NCBI GenBank assembly: GCA_963829585.1
Contig: CAWHJD010000028.1
Location: 124,001 to 188,000 of the forward strand
DNA: 64,000 nt
From: Sva-07 sp963829585
Lineage (GTDB): Bacteria > Actinomycetota > Acidimicrobiia > Acidimicrobiales > Ilumatobacteraceae
Direction of reading: 5' to 3'
The notes below the pieces were generated by a model. The model ran no database searches. It had not been told where the DNA came from and saw nothing but the letters and a program-made list of their open reading frames with translations. A program made the translations under genes and the position numbers. Positions 19,570 through 29,486 of this stretch are shown piece by piece (within the stretch, counting starts at the first letter, position 1; each line of letters starts with the position of its first letter).

Positions 19570-20790
19570 TCACTCCGTGAGTTGGTCGTCCGAGCAGTCG
19601 GGCGGCGCCGTGACCGGATTGCATCGCGCCACTGCGCCGTCTGCGAACTCCACGACGTACGGGCTCTCGAAGTACTGACTGGGCTCGTAGTAGTCGGTGC
19701 TGAGGTAATGCGCTCCCGACACGAACGCCGCCTCGCGGTCCGTGGTGTCGTCGGCTCGAGCGTCGGCGGTGGGTGAGTCGGTGCGGGTACGGATCAGGTA
19801 GCCGGCGCGGGCCGCGTCGCTCACACCCGGCGAGTTCGGGTCGTCGAAGCGGACGAAGGCAGCATCCGGATCGCCGGGCGTCGCGCTCGTGAACATGGGG
19901 CGACCCTCGAGGCTGGGACGGCCCTGGGTGTACATCGCACGGAGGTCCCCGGTGTTGTTCAGGGCGAACAGCACCTTGCCGCGGGCGGCGTCGAGGGTCG
20001 GCCACCCCGTCTCGATGACTGCTGATTCGAGTGTGGCGGCGTCGCCGCGTACGTCGTCCGGGGTGATGAGTCGCCCACGATCGAAGACGGAGGTGATCTC
20101 GCCGTCGAGCGCGTCGAGGAGTTCGGGCGTGATCGGCACCGGAACGGTCCAGGGCAGGTCGATCGTCAGGTCGACGCCGTCGGCCGCGGCGGCCTCGGGA
20201 ACCGACTGCGTCTTGATCTCCAACATGATCATCACGGGGAGATGGTTGGGGTGCTCACTCGACCAGGCCTCGATCTCGGTCAGGCAGATCACCAGGGTCA
20301 GACAGGTGGTCTCGTAGTCGAAGTCCTGTGTGTGCAGCACCTTGTAGCCGGGTGCCTGGAGCTCGGGGTCCGGAGCGATCGGGTCGAGGCCGATCACGGC
20401 ATTCGCCGCGCGGTTCGCGTACAGACCGCCGTCGGGATCGGCGAAGACATCGAGTTCGAACTGACGGATGCCGAACTGCTCGAGCTGCTCGGTCAGCGGC
20501 CGGTGGGAGTACTCGATGCTCTCGGCGAGATCGGGCGCGACGGCCGTGATCGCGTCGAAGACAGCCGGCTGGGGCTTCAGGTGGAAGCTGTTGTGCGAAC
20601 CGATCACCTGGATGTGGTTGATCGCGAGCGGTGGTTCCGGCTCGGCCGTCGTCGGCGCAGCGGTCTCCGTGACCGCCGAGACGTCGGGCGTGGCGACGCC
20701 GGACGTGTCGACGCCGGATGTGTCGGACGAACCACATCCCGCCAGCAGGAGCGCCGCCGATGTGATGAGTGTTGCCGCCGCTCGTCGCAT
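19570..20790 (-). CDS. Secreted phosphatidylinositol-specific phospholipase C-like lipoprotein (Ca2+-dependent type)
   Basis: A 406-residue protein with signal peptide and lipobox LLLAGC (Cys about residue 18), then a linker with GVDTSGVATPDVS repeats. The catalytic region resembles the Ca2+-dependent PI-PLC family of TIM-barrel phosphodiesterases: VIGSHNSFHLKP (catalytic His), YSHRPLTEQLEQFGIRQFELD (metal ligands) and YKVLHTQDFDY (second His). It likely hydrolyses phosphoinositide or a related glycerophospho headgroup outside the cell. It lies between a LLM oxidoreductase and a thioesterase on the same strand; no direct functional link is visible. Confidence 0.75.
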   Translation of the reverse strand: MRRAAATLITSAALLLAGCGSSDTSGVDTSGVATPDVSAVTETAAPTTAEPEPPLAINHIQVIGSHNSFHLKPQPAVFDAITAVAPDLAESIEYSHRPLTEQLEQFGIRQFELDVFADPDGGLYANRAANAVIGLDPIAPDPELQAPGYKVLHTQDFDYETTCLTLVICLTEIEAWSSEHPNHLPVMIMLEIKTQSVPEAAAADGVDLTIDLPWTVPVPITPELLDALDGEITSVFDRGRLITPDDVRGDAATLESAVIETGWPTLDAARGKVLFALNNTGDLRAMYTQGRPSLEGRPMFTSATPGDPDAAFVRFDDPNSPGVSDAARAGYLIRTRTDSPTADARADDTTDREAAFVSGAHYLSTDYYEPSQYFESPYVVEFADGAVARCNPVTAPPDCSDDQLTE

Positions 20791-20843
20791 CGTTGCAGTG
20801 TTGTCGCCGCTCGGTCTCCGTCCGCAATTGCGCCGCGTGGGGC

Positions 20844-21650
20844 TCAACCCTTCCAGTATCGGACGATGACGGACTGACTCGCCGTTGCCAGGAGGGTTCC
20901 GTCCTGGGCGAACATGTGGACCAGACCGTGTCCGAACCCTCGCTCGACCATGTGGACCCGAATGTCCATGAGCACCCACTCGGTCGGCACGATCCGACCG
21001 ACGCGCAACGTGTTGTCCAGGCTGTTGCCGCCGGCGCGAGCTCCGAGTGCCTGACCGATGCCCATGGGGACGTAGTCGCCGAGAATCGCCAGCGTGGTGG
21101 CATCGACGCCGGCAATCACGTCGGGCAGACGCGCCCACAGCAGTGTCTGACCGTCGCCGGGCTCCGACCCGTCGAGGCCCTCGAACGGCCGCCCCTTGAC
21201 GAGACGTTGGTCGAGCCGATCGTTGATCGAACCCGACCACTCGGAGTTGTGCGGACGGGCCGGGCAGTCGTCGGGATGCGGAAGACCGGTGGGCATCTGC
21301 TCCCATTGGCCGGAGGCCTCGATCGGACGGTCACCGAGCGCCGCGTTGACGGTGAGGATCTCACGATCGGCGACATGGCAGACGGCTCGGGCCTGGGTGA
21401 TCTGGTGTCCGTCGACGGCCACGTGCACGTCGATGTCCAGCACCTCGCCCGGCTTGGCATAGGACAGGTACTGGGCCGTCGCCCACACGCACTGGCGACC
21501 CGAGGTCCCCTCCAGCGCCGAGATGGCAGCGCCGAGACCGGATCCGCCGAAGAGGAAGTTGCCGGTGGTCGAGATCCCCTCCGTGACGGGCAGCTTCCAG
21601 CGAAATGGGTTGTGGGTCGATTCCAGACCGAGAAACGTTCGTGAGTCCAT
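20844..21650 (-). CDS. Acyl-CoA thioesterase, TesB-like double hotdog
   Basis: A 268-residue protein with two hotdog halves. The N-terminal half contains FLFGGSGLGAAISALE and YLSYAKPGEVLDIDV; the C-terminal half contains LDNTLRVGRIVPTEWVLMDIRVHM and the ending DGTLLATASQSVIVR, typical of TesB/acyl-CoA thioesterase II proteins. It should hydrolyse acyl-CoA to free acid and CoA. The ATG at 21650 lies 38 bases from the divergent amidase start, so the two share a promoter region. Confidence 0.82.
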   Translation of the reverse strand: MDSRTFLGLESTHNPFRWKLPVTEGISTTGNFLFGGSGLGAAISALEGTSGRQCVWATAQYLSYAKPGEVLDIDVHVAVDGHQITQARAVCHVADREILTVNAALGDRPIEASGQWEQMPTGLPHPDDCPARPHNSEWSGSINDRLDQRLVKGRPFEGLDGSEPGDGQTLLWARLPDVIAGVDATTLAILGDYVPMGIGQALGARAGGNSLDNTLRVGRIVPTEWVLMDIRVHMVERGFGHGLVHMFAQDGTLLATASQSVIVRYWKG

Positions 21651-21688
21651 GACGACGCCGATCGTACGGGCCCGTACAGTCTCGGCCC

Positions 21689-23086
21689 ATGAGCGATTCG
21701 ACATGGTCGGGTGATGCAGTGGGGCTGGTGGAGGCATTCCGCTCGGGCGAGCGCTCACCCACCGAGGAACTCGAGGCAGTGTTCGCCGCCGTCGACGCCA
21801 GTGAGTTGAACGCCGTCTGCTTCGAGGATCGCGACGCCGCCCGCGCCGCAGCCGCGGAGGCTGACGTCACGTTGCCGTTCGGTGGCGTGCCGATCGGTGT
21901 GAAGGAACTCACTCCCGTCGAGGGTTGGCCGGACACCGAGGCGTCGGTGCCGCTGCGCGACGGCATCGCGGCACACACCTCGACGATGGTGCGGCGCATC
22001 GTCGATCTCGGCGGGGCGGTGCTTGCCGGGCAGACGACCGCCAGCGAGTTCGGCGGCGTCAACCTCACCCGCACCAAGCTCCACGGAACGACGCACAATC
22101 CGTGGCAGCACGGCAGGACGCCCGGCGGCTCGTCCGGCGGCTCGGCCGCTGCAGTGGCCGGCGGCATCTACCCCATCGCGACCGGCGGCGACGGCGGAGG
22201 CTCCATCAGGATCCCGGCCGGGTTCACCGGCCTCGTCGGCCTGAAGGGAACGTTCGGGCGGATCCCCCGTGGACCGCACGCGGAGTACGGGAACCTCACC
22301 GTGTCGACGGGTTGCATGGCGCGCTCGGTGCGCGACACGGCCCGTTGGTTCGACGTCACCAACGGCCACGACGCTCGCGATCCGCTGAGCCTCCCCAGGG
22401 TCGAGGGCTGGGAGAACGGCCTCGGAACCCATCTCGGCGACCTTCGTGGCATGCGCGTCGCCGTGGTCGAGGACTGGGGCGGCGCCACGGTGTCGCCGAT
22501 CATGTGGGAACTGCTCGAGGAGTCGGCGGCGAACCTCGTCGCCGACTGCGGACTCCGACGGGTCGTCGGCCTCGACACGCACGTGCCACGCATGGGTGGC
22601 GCGTGGTCGATCTCGGGGATGATCTCGATTGCCGCGCAACTCGGCGACAAGTGGCCGGCATGCGCCGACGACCTGACCCCCGAGATGCGCTTCGGGCTCG
22701 AAGCAACCGAGGGAAGGTACGACGCCACCTCGCGGGCACGCATCGAACGACGACGCACCGAGGTCAACGAGGCAATGGCGCGCATCTTCGATCCTGCCGA
22801 TGGCGTCGACTTCGTCATCGCGGCCACCAATCCCGATGTCGCCTTCGACGCAGAGGGGCCCCTGCCCGGCGTGTTCGGTGGCGTCGAGGCCGGTGCTGCG
22901 AACAACGGCCGCCTGACGTTTCCCGCCAATCTCCACGGCAACCCGGCGGTGTCCGTGCCCGCAGGCCTGCTCGACGGCCTCCCGATCGGGCTGCAGATCG
23001 TGGGGCGTCACTTCAGTGAACCGCTCCTGCTCGACCTCGCGCTCACCATGGAACGCAACCGCCCCTGGGCACTCACCGCCCCCTGA
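21689..23086 (+). CDS. Amidase signature family enzyme
   Basis: A 465-residue amidase. The Ser-cisSer-Lys catalytic triad is visible: Lys in PIGVKEL (about residue 72), the Gly/Ser-rich signature GGSSGGSAAAVAGG, and the nucleophile in GGDGGGSIRIPAG. The substrate (amide, nitrile-derived amide or aryl-acid derivative) is unknown. GatA is unlikely because no gatB or gatC is nearby. Confidence 0.88.
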   Translation: MSDSTWSGDAVGLVEAFRSGERSPTEELEAVFAAVDASELNAVCFEDRDAARAAAAEADVTLPFGGVPIGVKELTPVEGWPDTEASVPLRDGIAAHTSTMVRRIVDLGGAVLAGQTTASEFGGVNLTRTKLHGTTHNPWQHGRTPGGSSGGSAAAVAGGIYPIATGGDGGGSIRIPAGFTGLVGLKGTFGRIPRGPHAEYGNLTVSTGCMARSVRDTARWFDVTNGHDARDPLSLPRVEGWENGLGTHLGDLRGMRVAVVEDWGGATVSPIMWELLEESAANLVADCGLRRVVGLDTHVPRMGGAWSISGMISIAAQLGDKWPACADDLTPEMRFGLEATEGRYDATSRARIERRRTEVNEAMARIFDPADGVDFVIAATNPDVAFDAEGPLPGVFGGVEAGAANNGRLTFPANLHGNPAVSVPAGLLDGLPIGLQIVGRHFSEPLLLDLALTMERNRPWALTAP

Positions 23087-23179
23087 CTGCCCGAAGGCAC
23101 CGACAATCGTCCGGGTCCGGGGTGGGGTGGACATGGTTCGGGTCTCGGGGGCGAGTCGTCACGGAATAGGTTGCGGGCC

Positions 23180-24728
23180 ATGAAGGTGCCGCTGACCGTC
23201 AACGACTTCCTCCGACGCGCGGAGCTCGTCTACCCCGACCGCGTCGCGATCGTCGACGAACCCGACCAGCCAGCGCGAGTCGTGGGGGACGATCACCTAT
23301 CGCGAGATGGCCGAGCGGGCCCGGGCGATGGCGGCCGGCCTCGATGAACTCGGCATCGGCGTCGGCGAGCGCGTGGCGATGGTCAGCCACAACTCGGCGC
23401 GCCTCTTGACCGCCCTGTTCGGCGTGTCGGGATCGGGTCGCATCCTGGTGCCCGTCAACTTCCGTCTCGTCGCCGAGGAGGTGAAGTACATCGTCGCCCA
23501 CTCGGGCGCCCGAGTGCTCCTGATCGACCCCGAACTCGCTGATGCGATGGCCGAGGTGGAATGCGAGCACAAGATGGTCATCGGCGCCGATTCCGACGCC
23601 GTGCTGATGCGATTCGGTGTCGAACCGGAGCCGTGGGACGGCGACGAGGACGCCACTGCGACCATCAACTACACCTCGGGCACCACTGCCCGACCGAAGG
23701 GCGTGCAGCTCACGCACCGCAACCTCTGGCTCAATGCCTCGATCTTCGGGTGGCACATGGGCGTCGACGACCGTGACGTGTACCTGCACACGCTTCCCCA
23801 GTTCCACTGCAACGGGTGGGGGATGCTCTACGCGGTCACCGGGATGGGGGCCGAGCACGTCATCATCCGCAAGATCGACGGTGCCGAGATCCTCCGTCGG
23901 GTCGAAGAGCACGGCGTCACGCTCATGTGCGGCGCGCCTGCGGTGCTCAACATGGTGCTCGACGCCGCCGCAGCCTGGGAGGCCGAGACGGGTCGCCCGG
24001 TCCCCGGGCGCGGCCGCGTGCGCATCGTCGTCGCCGGCGCTCCCCCACCCACGCGCACCATCGAGCGCTGCATGACCGAACTCGGTTGGGAGTTCGTGCA
24101 GATCTACGGACTCACCGAGACCACGCCGCTGATCACCATGAACCGCGGCCGGGCGGAGTACGACGACCTGACCCCGGCCGAACAGGCGGCCAAGCTCAAT
24201 CGGGCCGGTGCACCGGTGGTGGGATGCACGATGGCGGTCAACTCCGAAGGGGAGATCCTGGCGCGGGGCAACATGGTCATGGACGGCTACTGGGATCAGC
24301 CCGACCAGACCGCCGCGGCCATCCACGACGGTTTCTTCCACACCGGCGACGGCGGCACCATCGACGCCGACAACTACGTGGTCATCTCCGACCGCAAGAA
24401 GGACGTGATCATCACCGGCGGCGAGAACGTGTCGTCGATCGAGGTGGAGGATGCCATCTTCCAGCATCCGGAGATCACCGAGGTGGCGGTCATCGGCATC
24501 CCGGACGAGAAGTGGGGCGAGCTCGTCACGGCGCTCGTCGTCACGGCCCCGGGCAGTGCGCTCACCGAGGCCGACGTGATCGCGTTCGCCAGGACCAAGC
24601 TCGCCGGCTACAAGTGCCCGAAGCGCATCGAGTTCCGCGACGAACTCGCTCGCACGGCCACCGGCAAACTCCAGAAGTTCAAACTCCGCGAACCGTTCTG
24701 GTCCGACGCCACCCGCCAGGTCAACTGA
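23180..24728 (+). CDS. AMP-dependent acyl-CoA ligase (fatty-acid or aryl acid type), one frameshift
   Basis: About 515 residues of the ANL superfamily. The ATG at 23180 (MKVPLTVNDFLRRAEL) gives a normal N terminus. Near 23276 the frame shifts and continues as ESWGTITYREMAERAR, so annotation from 23307 alone would miss about 40 residues. Core motifs are intact: the P-loop NYTSGTTARPKGV, the IYGLTETTP motif, the HTGDGGTID hinge motif, and the catalytic lysine region ARTATGKLQKFKLRE. It activates a carboxylic acid to acyl-CoA through an acyl-AMP. A neighbouring thioesterase and amidase suggest a catabolic role, but the acid is unknown. Confidence 0.87.
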
Positions 24729-24738
24729 CACGACCCAG

Positions 24739-24780
24739 GCGATGAGCGACTGCCCCGGATACCGGGATCTCACTCATCGC
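24739..24780. terminator. Convergent hairpin between acyl-CoA ligase and TIGR03086 genes
   Basis: Arms GCGATGAG and CTCATCGC are perfect complements. An inner CCCGG-ATA-CCGGG hairpin is stacked between them. It lies between two convergent genes and would terminate transcription from both sides. Confidence 0.55.
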
Positions 24781-24797
24781 TCGGTGTGGGGTGAAGG

Positions 24798-25355
24798 TCA
24801 GACGGTACGGCCGAGGAACGCGGCCAGCTGATCCGCTGCGGTCGCGCCGTCGGGGGCCGACTGCTCCGTGCCGAAGGGGGCGGCACCTTCGGGACCACGA
24901 AAGGCAGGCGAGATCGCTGCCTTCGACTGGGCGAGCAGCGCGGACGCGAGCTCAGGCGCGAGATCGGTGCTCTGGCCGGTTGCCTTCGCGAGATCCCAGC
25001 CGTGCTGGAACGTGTCCGTCGTGGCCAGCCCCATCACGGCTGCCCCGGGCATGTCGCCGAATGCAAGCGTGATCATCCGCTCCATCACCCCGGGGGCGCC
25101 GAACGCTTCGATGGCCGCGGCGGACACCTCGTCGAAGGCAGCGAGGTAGTCGCCGGCGGCGAAGTCCGGAGGGTCCGTCAGCGGCGTCCCGGTCAAGCTG
25201 GACAGGAAGAAGTGCTGAGCACCGATGATGTGGTTGATCAGTGCGGCCACGTCCCACGACGCGCACGGTGTCGGTGCGCCGAGTTGGTCGGGTGTGACTG
25301 CGGCGAGCACACCTCTCGTGGTGGCAACGGCCTGCTGCAGTGGTGCGGTGCTCAT
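24798..25355 (-). CDS. TIGR03086-family metal-binding protein (DinB/mycothiol maleylpyruvate isomerase-like)
   Basis: A 185-residue four-helix-bundle protein of the DinB_2/MDMPI-N type. The N-terminal PTPCASWDVAALINHIIG contains the first metal-ligand His, and DTFQHGWDLAKATG the second, as is usual in TIGR03086 proteins. Members are thought to catalyse or support thiol-dependent (mycothiol in actinobacteria) reactions; the reaction here is unknown. The ATG at 25355 gives the normal start. Confidence 0.82.
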   Translation of the reverse strand: MSTAPLQQAVATTRGVLAAVTPDQLGAPTPCASWDVAALINHIIGAQHFFLSSLTGTPLTDPPDFAAGDYLAAFDEVSAAAIEAFGAPGVMERMITLAFGDMPGAAVMGLATTDTFQHGWDLAKATGQSTDLAPELASALLAQSKAAISPAFRGPEGAAPFGTEQSAPDGATAADQLAAFLGRTV

Positions 25356-25434
25356 GACATCCTCTCGTCGACGTGCGGAACTGCGCGCACCGTAGCACCG
25401 GCCCCCGGACCTCGGAACGGGTCGGGCGCAACGG

Positions 25435-26691
25435 TCACTCCAGGGTGGCGTAGTTCGTGGTGCGGTCGTCGGTGCGGGTTCCGACCACCGCGGCCACGCA
25501 GGCCGCGAGATCGGTCAGATAGTCGTCGATCACGCCGGTGTTCGAGTTGCTGATCGTCGAATGCAGGCTGTCGGGCGGTCCCTGGCGGTCATGGAACCAG
25601 CCCTTCGCGAGCAGTGCGTCGCCGAGCGCGAAGATGTCGATCTCGGGCTCGAAGGCCGGGTCGGAGGCGACGGCCACGAGGTGGAACCGGCTGTCACCGA
25701 GCACCCGGATGCCGTCGATCGACGCCACGCCGGCCCGGAAGGCATCGGCGTTCGCAAGCGTCTGGCGGGTGAGATCGACGTACCCGTCGATGCCGAGGTG
25801 CGACATCACGGCCCACGCACATGCCATCGGCAGACCCGATCGGGTCCCCTGCATACCGGGCGACGCGTAGAACCCGCCGAGCCACCCGTCGAACACGAAC
25901 GTCTGGTACGCCCGCGACTGCTTGGTGCGGTGGAGGATCACCGACACACCCTTGGGTGCGTAGCCGAGCTTGTGGATGTCGGCCGAGATCGTGGTGACCC
26001 CGTCGACGCGGAAGTCCCATGGCTTCACCTCGCGTCCGAGCATCTCGGCGAACGGCAGCACGAACCCTCCCATGCAGGCGTCGACGTGGCAGTTGGCGCC
26101 GATCGAGGCCGCCAGTGCGGCGATGGCGGGGATGTCGTCCTGTACGCCCTGCGGGTACTGCGGCGCCGACCCCACGACCAGCACGGTGTTCGGGCCGCAC
26201 AGCGCCGCCATCGCATCGACGTCGGCGGTCCAATCGTCCCTGACCGGTGCCTTGCGGACCGTCACGCCGAAATTGTGGGCCGCCTTGTGGAAGGCCGCGT
26301 GCGCCGACTCGGCCAGCACGACCTCCGGCTCGGTGATCCCCCGCTCGATGCGGCCGCGCTCGCGGGCGGCGAGCACCCCGCAGAGGATCGATTCGGTGCC
26401 GCCACTCGTGAGGAACCCGGCCACGTCGTCGTCACCGTGCAGCAGGCCGGCTGTCCAACCGACCACCTCGGACTGGATCTGGCCGAGCGACGGGAACGCC
26501 TTGGTGTTGAGGGCGTTCTCGTGGAGGTACAGGCGGGCGGCCCGCTCGGCCACCTCGTGCACCGTCGGGCCACCGTCGTAGACCATCCCGAAGGTGCGAC
26601 CATCGGCCCATCTGACGTCGTTGACGCGCTTGGCGGTCAGGTCGTCGATGACGTCCTCGACCGAACGGCCATGTTGCTGCAGCGATGCCAT
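25435..26691 (-). CDS. PLP-dependent lyase/decarboxylase, sphingosine-1-phosphate lyase-like
   Basis: A 418-residue fold-type I PLP enzyme of the group II decarboxylase family. FLTSGGTESIL binds the cofactor phosphate, HVDACMGGFVLPF provides the ring-stacking and Asp region, and SADIHKLGYAPKG carries the Schiff-base lysine preceded by His. The N-terminal region FPSLGQIQSEVVGW and the overall order fit the sphingosine-1-phosphate lyase branch better than glutamate decarboxylases. It may cleave a long-chain base phosphate or a related amino alcohol phosphate; this is inference. It is divergent from the LLM gene at 26733. Confidence 0.8.
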   Translation of the reverse strand: MASLQQHGRSVEDVIDDLTAKRVNDVRWADGRTFGMVYDGGPTVHEVAERAARLYLHENALNTKAFPSLGQIQSEVVGWTAGLLHGDDDVAGFLTSGGTESILCGVLAARERGRIERGITEPEVVLAESAHAAFHKAAHNFGVTVRKAPVRDDWTADVDAMAALCGPNTVLVVGSAPQYPQGVQDDIPAIAALAASIGANCHVDACMGGFVLPFAEMLGREVKPWDFRVDGVTTISADIHKLGYAPKGVSVILHRTKQSRAYQTFVFDGWLGGFYASPGMQGTRSGLPMACAWAVMSHLGIDGYVDLTRQTLANADAFRAGVASIDGIRVLGDSRFHLVAVASDPAFEPEIDIFALGDALLAKGWFHDRQGPPDSLHSTISNSNTGVIDDYLTDLAACVAAVVGTRTDDRTTNYATLE

Positions 26692-26732
26692 GGCCGACAG
26701 TGTCGCGCACCGCGCGGCCGTAGTCTGCGGGC

Positions 26733-27671
26733 GTGCAACTCGCCGATCTCCGTATCTTCACCGAACCACAGCAGGGCGCGTCCTACGGCGACCTGCTGGC
26801 CGTGGCGCAACGCGCCGAGGCCCTCGGCTTCGGAGCGTTCTTCCGCAGCGACCATTTCCTCGTGATGGGTGGCGGCGACGGTCTGCCGGGTCCGACGGAC
26901 GCCTGGGTCACACTCGGCGGAATCGCCCGGGAGACGTCGACGATCCGCCTCGGCACACTCGTGACGTCGGCGACGTTCCGACTGCCGGGACCGCTCGCCA
27001 TCGCCGTTGCCCAGGTCGACGACATGTCGGCGGGCCGGGTCGAGCTCGGGCTGGGCGCAGGGTGGTACCAGGAGGAACACGACGCGTACGGCATCGGGTT
27101 CCCGCCGCTCGCCGAGCGCTTCGAACGACTGGAGGAGCAACTCGAGATCATCACGGGGTTGTGGTCGACCCCGGTCGGCGACACGTTCGACTCACCCGGG
27201 GGGCACTATCCCGTCACCTCGTCACCGGCGCTGCCCAAGCCCGTCCAGACACCGGTCCCGATCATCGTCGGTGGCGGTGGACCGAAGAAGACCCCGGCCT
27301 TGGCGGCGCGCTTCGCCACCGAGTTCAACACGCCGTTCGTGCCACGTGATTTCTTCACCCTGCAGACCGACCGGGTGCGCGCGGCCTGCGAATCCATCGA
27401 CCGGGACCCGGCGACGATGACGTTCTCGGCCGCCCTCGTCGTGTGCTGCGGCGCCGACGAGGCGGAGGTCGAACGCCGAGCGGCGGCGATCGGACGCGAA
27501 CCCGGGGAACTTCGCGAGAACGGCGCCGCCGGAACGCCGGACGAGGTCGCCGCCACATTGCGGGCGTGGGCCGACGCAGGCGCCGAGCGGATCTACCTCC
27601 AGGTGATGGATCTCGGCGACCTCGACCACCTCGACCTCATCGCACGCGAAGTCGCCCCGACGCTCGCCTGA
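26733..27671 (+). CDS. LLM-class F420-dependent oxidoreductase (TIGR03560-like)
   Basis: A 312-residue luciferase-like TIM barrel, starting at a GTG. Visible features are FFRSDHFLVMGGGDG near the start, RLGTLVTSATFRLPGPLAIAVAQVD, and GRVELGLGAGWYQEEHDAYG. These match actinobacterial F420-dependent LLM proteins of the TIGR03560 type. The substrate is unknown. It ends 16 bases before a copy of the 50-bp palindromic element. Confidence 0.83.
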   Translation: MQLADLRIFTEPQQGASYGDLLAVAQRAEALGFGAFFRSDHFLVMGGGDGLPGPTDAWVTLGGIARETSTIRLGTLVTSATFRLPGPLAIAVAQVDDMSAGRVELGLGAGWYQEEHDAYGIGFPPLAERFERLEEQLEIITGLWSTPVGDTFDSPGGHYPVTSSPALPKPVQTPVPIIVGGGGPKKTPALAARFATEFNTPFVPRDFFTLQTDRVRAACESIDRDPATMTFSAALVVCCGADEAEVERRAAAIGREPGELRENGAAGTPDEVAATLRAWADAGAERIYLQVMDLGDLDHLDLIAREVAPTLA

Positions 27672-27687
27672 CACGGACGCGCAACCC

Positions 27688-27737
27688 GTTTGCGTGACGG
27701 ATCGGTTGGGACGGCCCGACAGAACTGCAACGCAAAC
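27688..27737. repeat. 50-bp palindromic intergenic element, copy 2
   Basis: Starts GTTTGCGTGAC and ends TGCAACGCAAAC, core TTGGG-ACGG-CCCGA. The reverse complement aligns without gaps to copy 1 at 8539 (same end types, close core), so it is the same element in the opposite orientation. It lies between two plus-strand genes. Confidence 0.85.
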
Positions 27738-27767
27738 GGGGTTGGGGGGTGCGGGTACGGTCGGGCG

Positions 27768-29420
27768 ATGAGCGAGATCACGGTGTTCCCGGCCCGCACC
27801 ATCGTCACGATGGACCCGTCGCAGCCGGAGGTCGAGGCGGTGGCAGTCCGCGACGGCAGGATCCTCGCGGCCGGTTCGTTCGACGAGTGCGCGAGCTGGG
27901 GGCCGCACAGCGTCGACCGACGCTTCGCCGACCACGTGCTGGTGCCCGGCATGATCGAAGCCCACGCGCACTCGCTCGAGGGCGCCTTCTCGATGATCCC
28001 GTACGTCGGCTGGTTCGACCGCCACCGGGTCGACGGCGGCACGTCATCCGGGATCAGGACCTACGACATCCTCCTCGACCGGCTGCGACAGATCGACGCC
28101 GAGACCGCCGGATCCTCCGAACCGATCGTGGTCGGCGGCTTCGATCCGATCTACTTCTCGGAGCGACTCACCCGTCACCATCTCGATCGCGTGTCGACCG
28201 ATCGCCCGATCTTCGTGTTCCACGCCAGTGCGCATCTCGCCACGGTCAATTCGGCGATGCTCGAACGCCACGAGATCACCCGCGACGCCACCACGCCGGG
28301 CGTCGCCCGCGACGCCGACGGCGAACCGAACGGCGAACTCCAGGAGATGCCGGCGATGGCACTCGCCACCTCGGCGCTGCGCGTGATCATGCGCACCCTC
28401 AACGATCCCCGAGCGATCGATGCGCTCGGCCAGATCTGTGCGAACCAGGGCATCACGATGCTGTGCGATCTGGCCGCGTCGGGACTGTCCCGGCCCGACG
28501 GCCAGGCGCTGTGGCACGACGTGGTCGACCGCGACGACTACCCCGCTCGGATCCTTCAGCGTCACGTCCACGCCCGACCGCCGGGAAGCACCGACTGGGC
28601 CGACGCCGCCGAACTGATGCTCCGGTTGGCCGCCGACGACACCGACAAACTCCGCACCGCCGGGCTCAAGCTCGTGCTCGACGGTTCGATCCAGGGATTC
28701 ACTGCCAAGATGGGGTGGCCCGGCTACTTCACCGGTACCGATCACGGCCAGTGGATGGTGCCGCCGGAGCAGCTCGTCGACATCTGCCGTCCGTTCCACG
28801 AACGCCACATCAACATCCACGCCCACTGCAACGGCGACCTCACGATCGATGCCTGGATCGACACCGTCGAGCAGCTGGTCATCGATCATCCGTGGCTCGA
28901 CCACCGCCACACCGTGCAGCACTGCCAGCTGACCACGGCGGCGCAGTACCGTCGCATGGCCAAACTGGGCATGTGCGCCAACATCTTCGCCAACCACCTC
29001 TGGTTCTGGGGCGACCAGCACAGCGACATCACGGTGGGTCCCGAGCGGGCGCGGCGGATGGAGGCCGCGGCCACCGCCGAGCGTGAGGGCGTGTCGTTCT
29101 CCCTGCACAGCGATGCCAACGTCACGCCGCTCGGCCATCTGCACACGATGTGGTGTGCCGTCAACCGCCTCACGCCGTCGGGGCGGGTGCTGGGCGAACA
29201 CGAACGCATCTCCGCGGCGTCCGCGCTGAAGTCGGTGACGCTCGGATCCGCGTACCAGCTGCACCTCGACGCCGAGTTCGGCACGATCGAGTGCGCCAAG
29301 GCAGCCGACTTCACCGTGTTGGAGGACAACCCGCTGACCGTGGATCCGATGACGATCCGTGACATCGGCGTGTGGGGCACCGTGGTGGGTGGCCGCCCGT
29401 TCGAGGCAGCCCACGCCTGA
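27768..29420 (+). CDS. Amidohydrolase, YtcJ-like (metal-dependent hydrolase)
   Basis: A 550-residue enzyme of the amidohydrolase_3 group. It has an N-terminal beta-sandwich portion, the metal-binding MIEAHAHS (HxH) near residue 67, KLVLDGSIQGFTAK in the middle, NIHAHCNGD, and the late HSDANVTPLG with the catalytic Asp region. These enzymes hydrolyse N-acyl or formamide-like bonds; the substrate is not predictable. The ATG at 27768 is chosen; the upstream extension would run through the 50-bp repeat element. Confidence 0.85.
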   Translation: MSEITVFPARTIVTMDPSQPEVEAVAVRDGRILAAGSFDECASWGPHSVDRRFADHVLVPGMIEAHAHSLEGAFSMIPYVGWFDRHRVDGGTSSGIRTYDILLDRLRQIDAETAGSSEPIVVGGFDPIYFSERLTRHHLDRVSTDRPIFVFHASAHLATVNSAMLERHEITRDATTPGVARDADGEPNGELQEMPAMALATSALRVIMRTLNDPRAIDALGQICANQGITMLCDLAASGLSRPDGQALWHDVVDRDDYPARILQRHVHARPPGSTDWADAAELMLRLAADDTDKLRTAGLKLVLDGSIQGFTAKMGWPGYFTGTDHGQWMVPPEQLVDICRPFHERHINIHAHCNGDLTIDAWIDTVEQLVIDHPWLDHRHTVQHCQLTTAAQYRRMAKLGMCANIFANHLWFWGDQHSDITVGPERARRMEAAATAEREGVSFSLHSDANVTPLGHLHTMWCAVNRLTPSGRVLGEHERISAASALKSVTLGSAYQLHLDAEFGTIECAKAADFTVLEDNPLTVDPMTIRDIGVWGTVVGGRPFEAAHA

Positions 29421-29486
29421 GCGAACGACGCGCCGGCCCGCGCCCGACTGCGAGTCGGGAACGTGCGGGCTGACACGATGCTGCCC

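Noticed and set aside
22168..24773. Long minus-strand frames over the amidase and acyl-CoA ligase
   Set aside because: Antisense shadows of genes with intact catalytic motifs.
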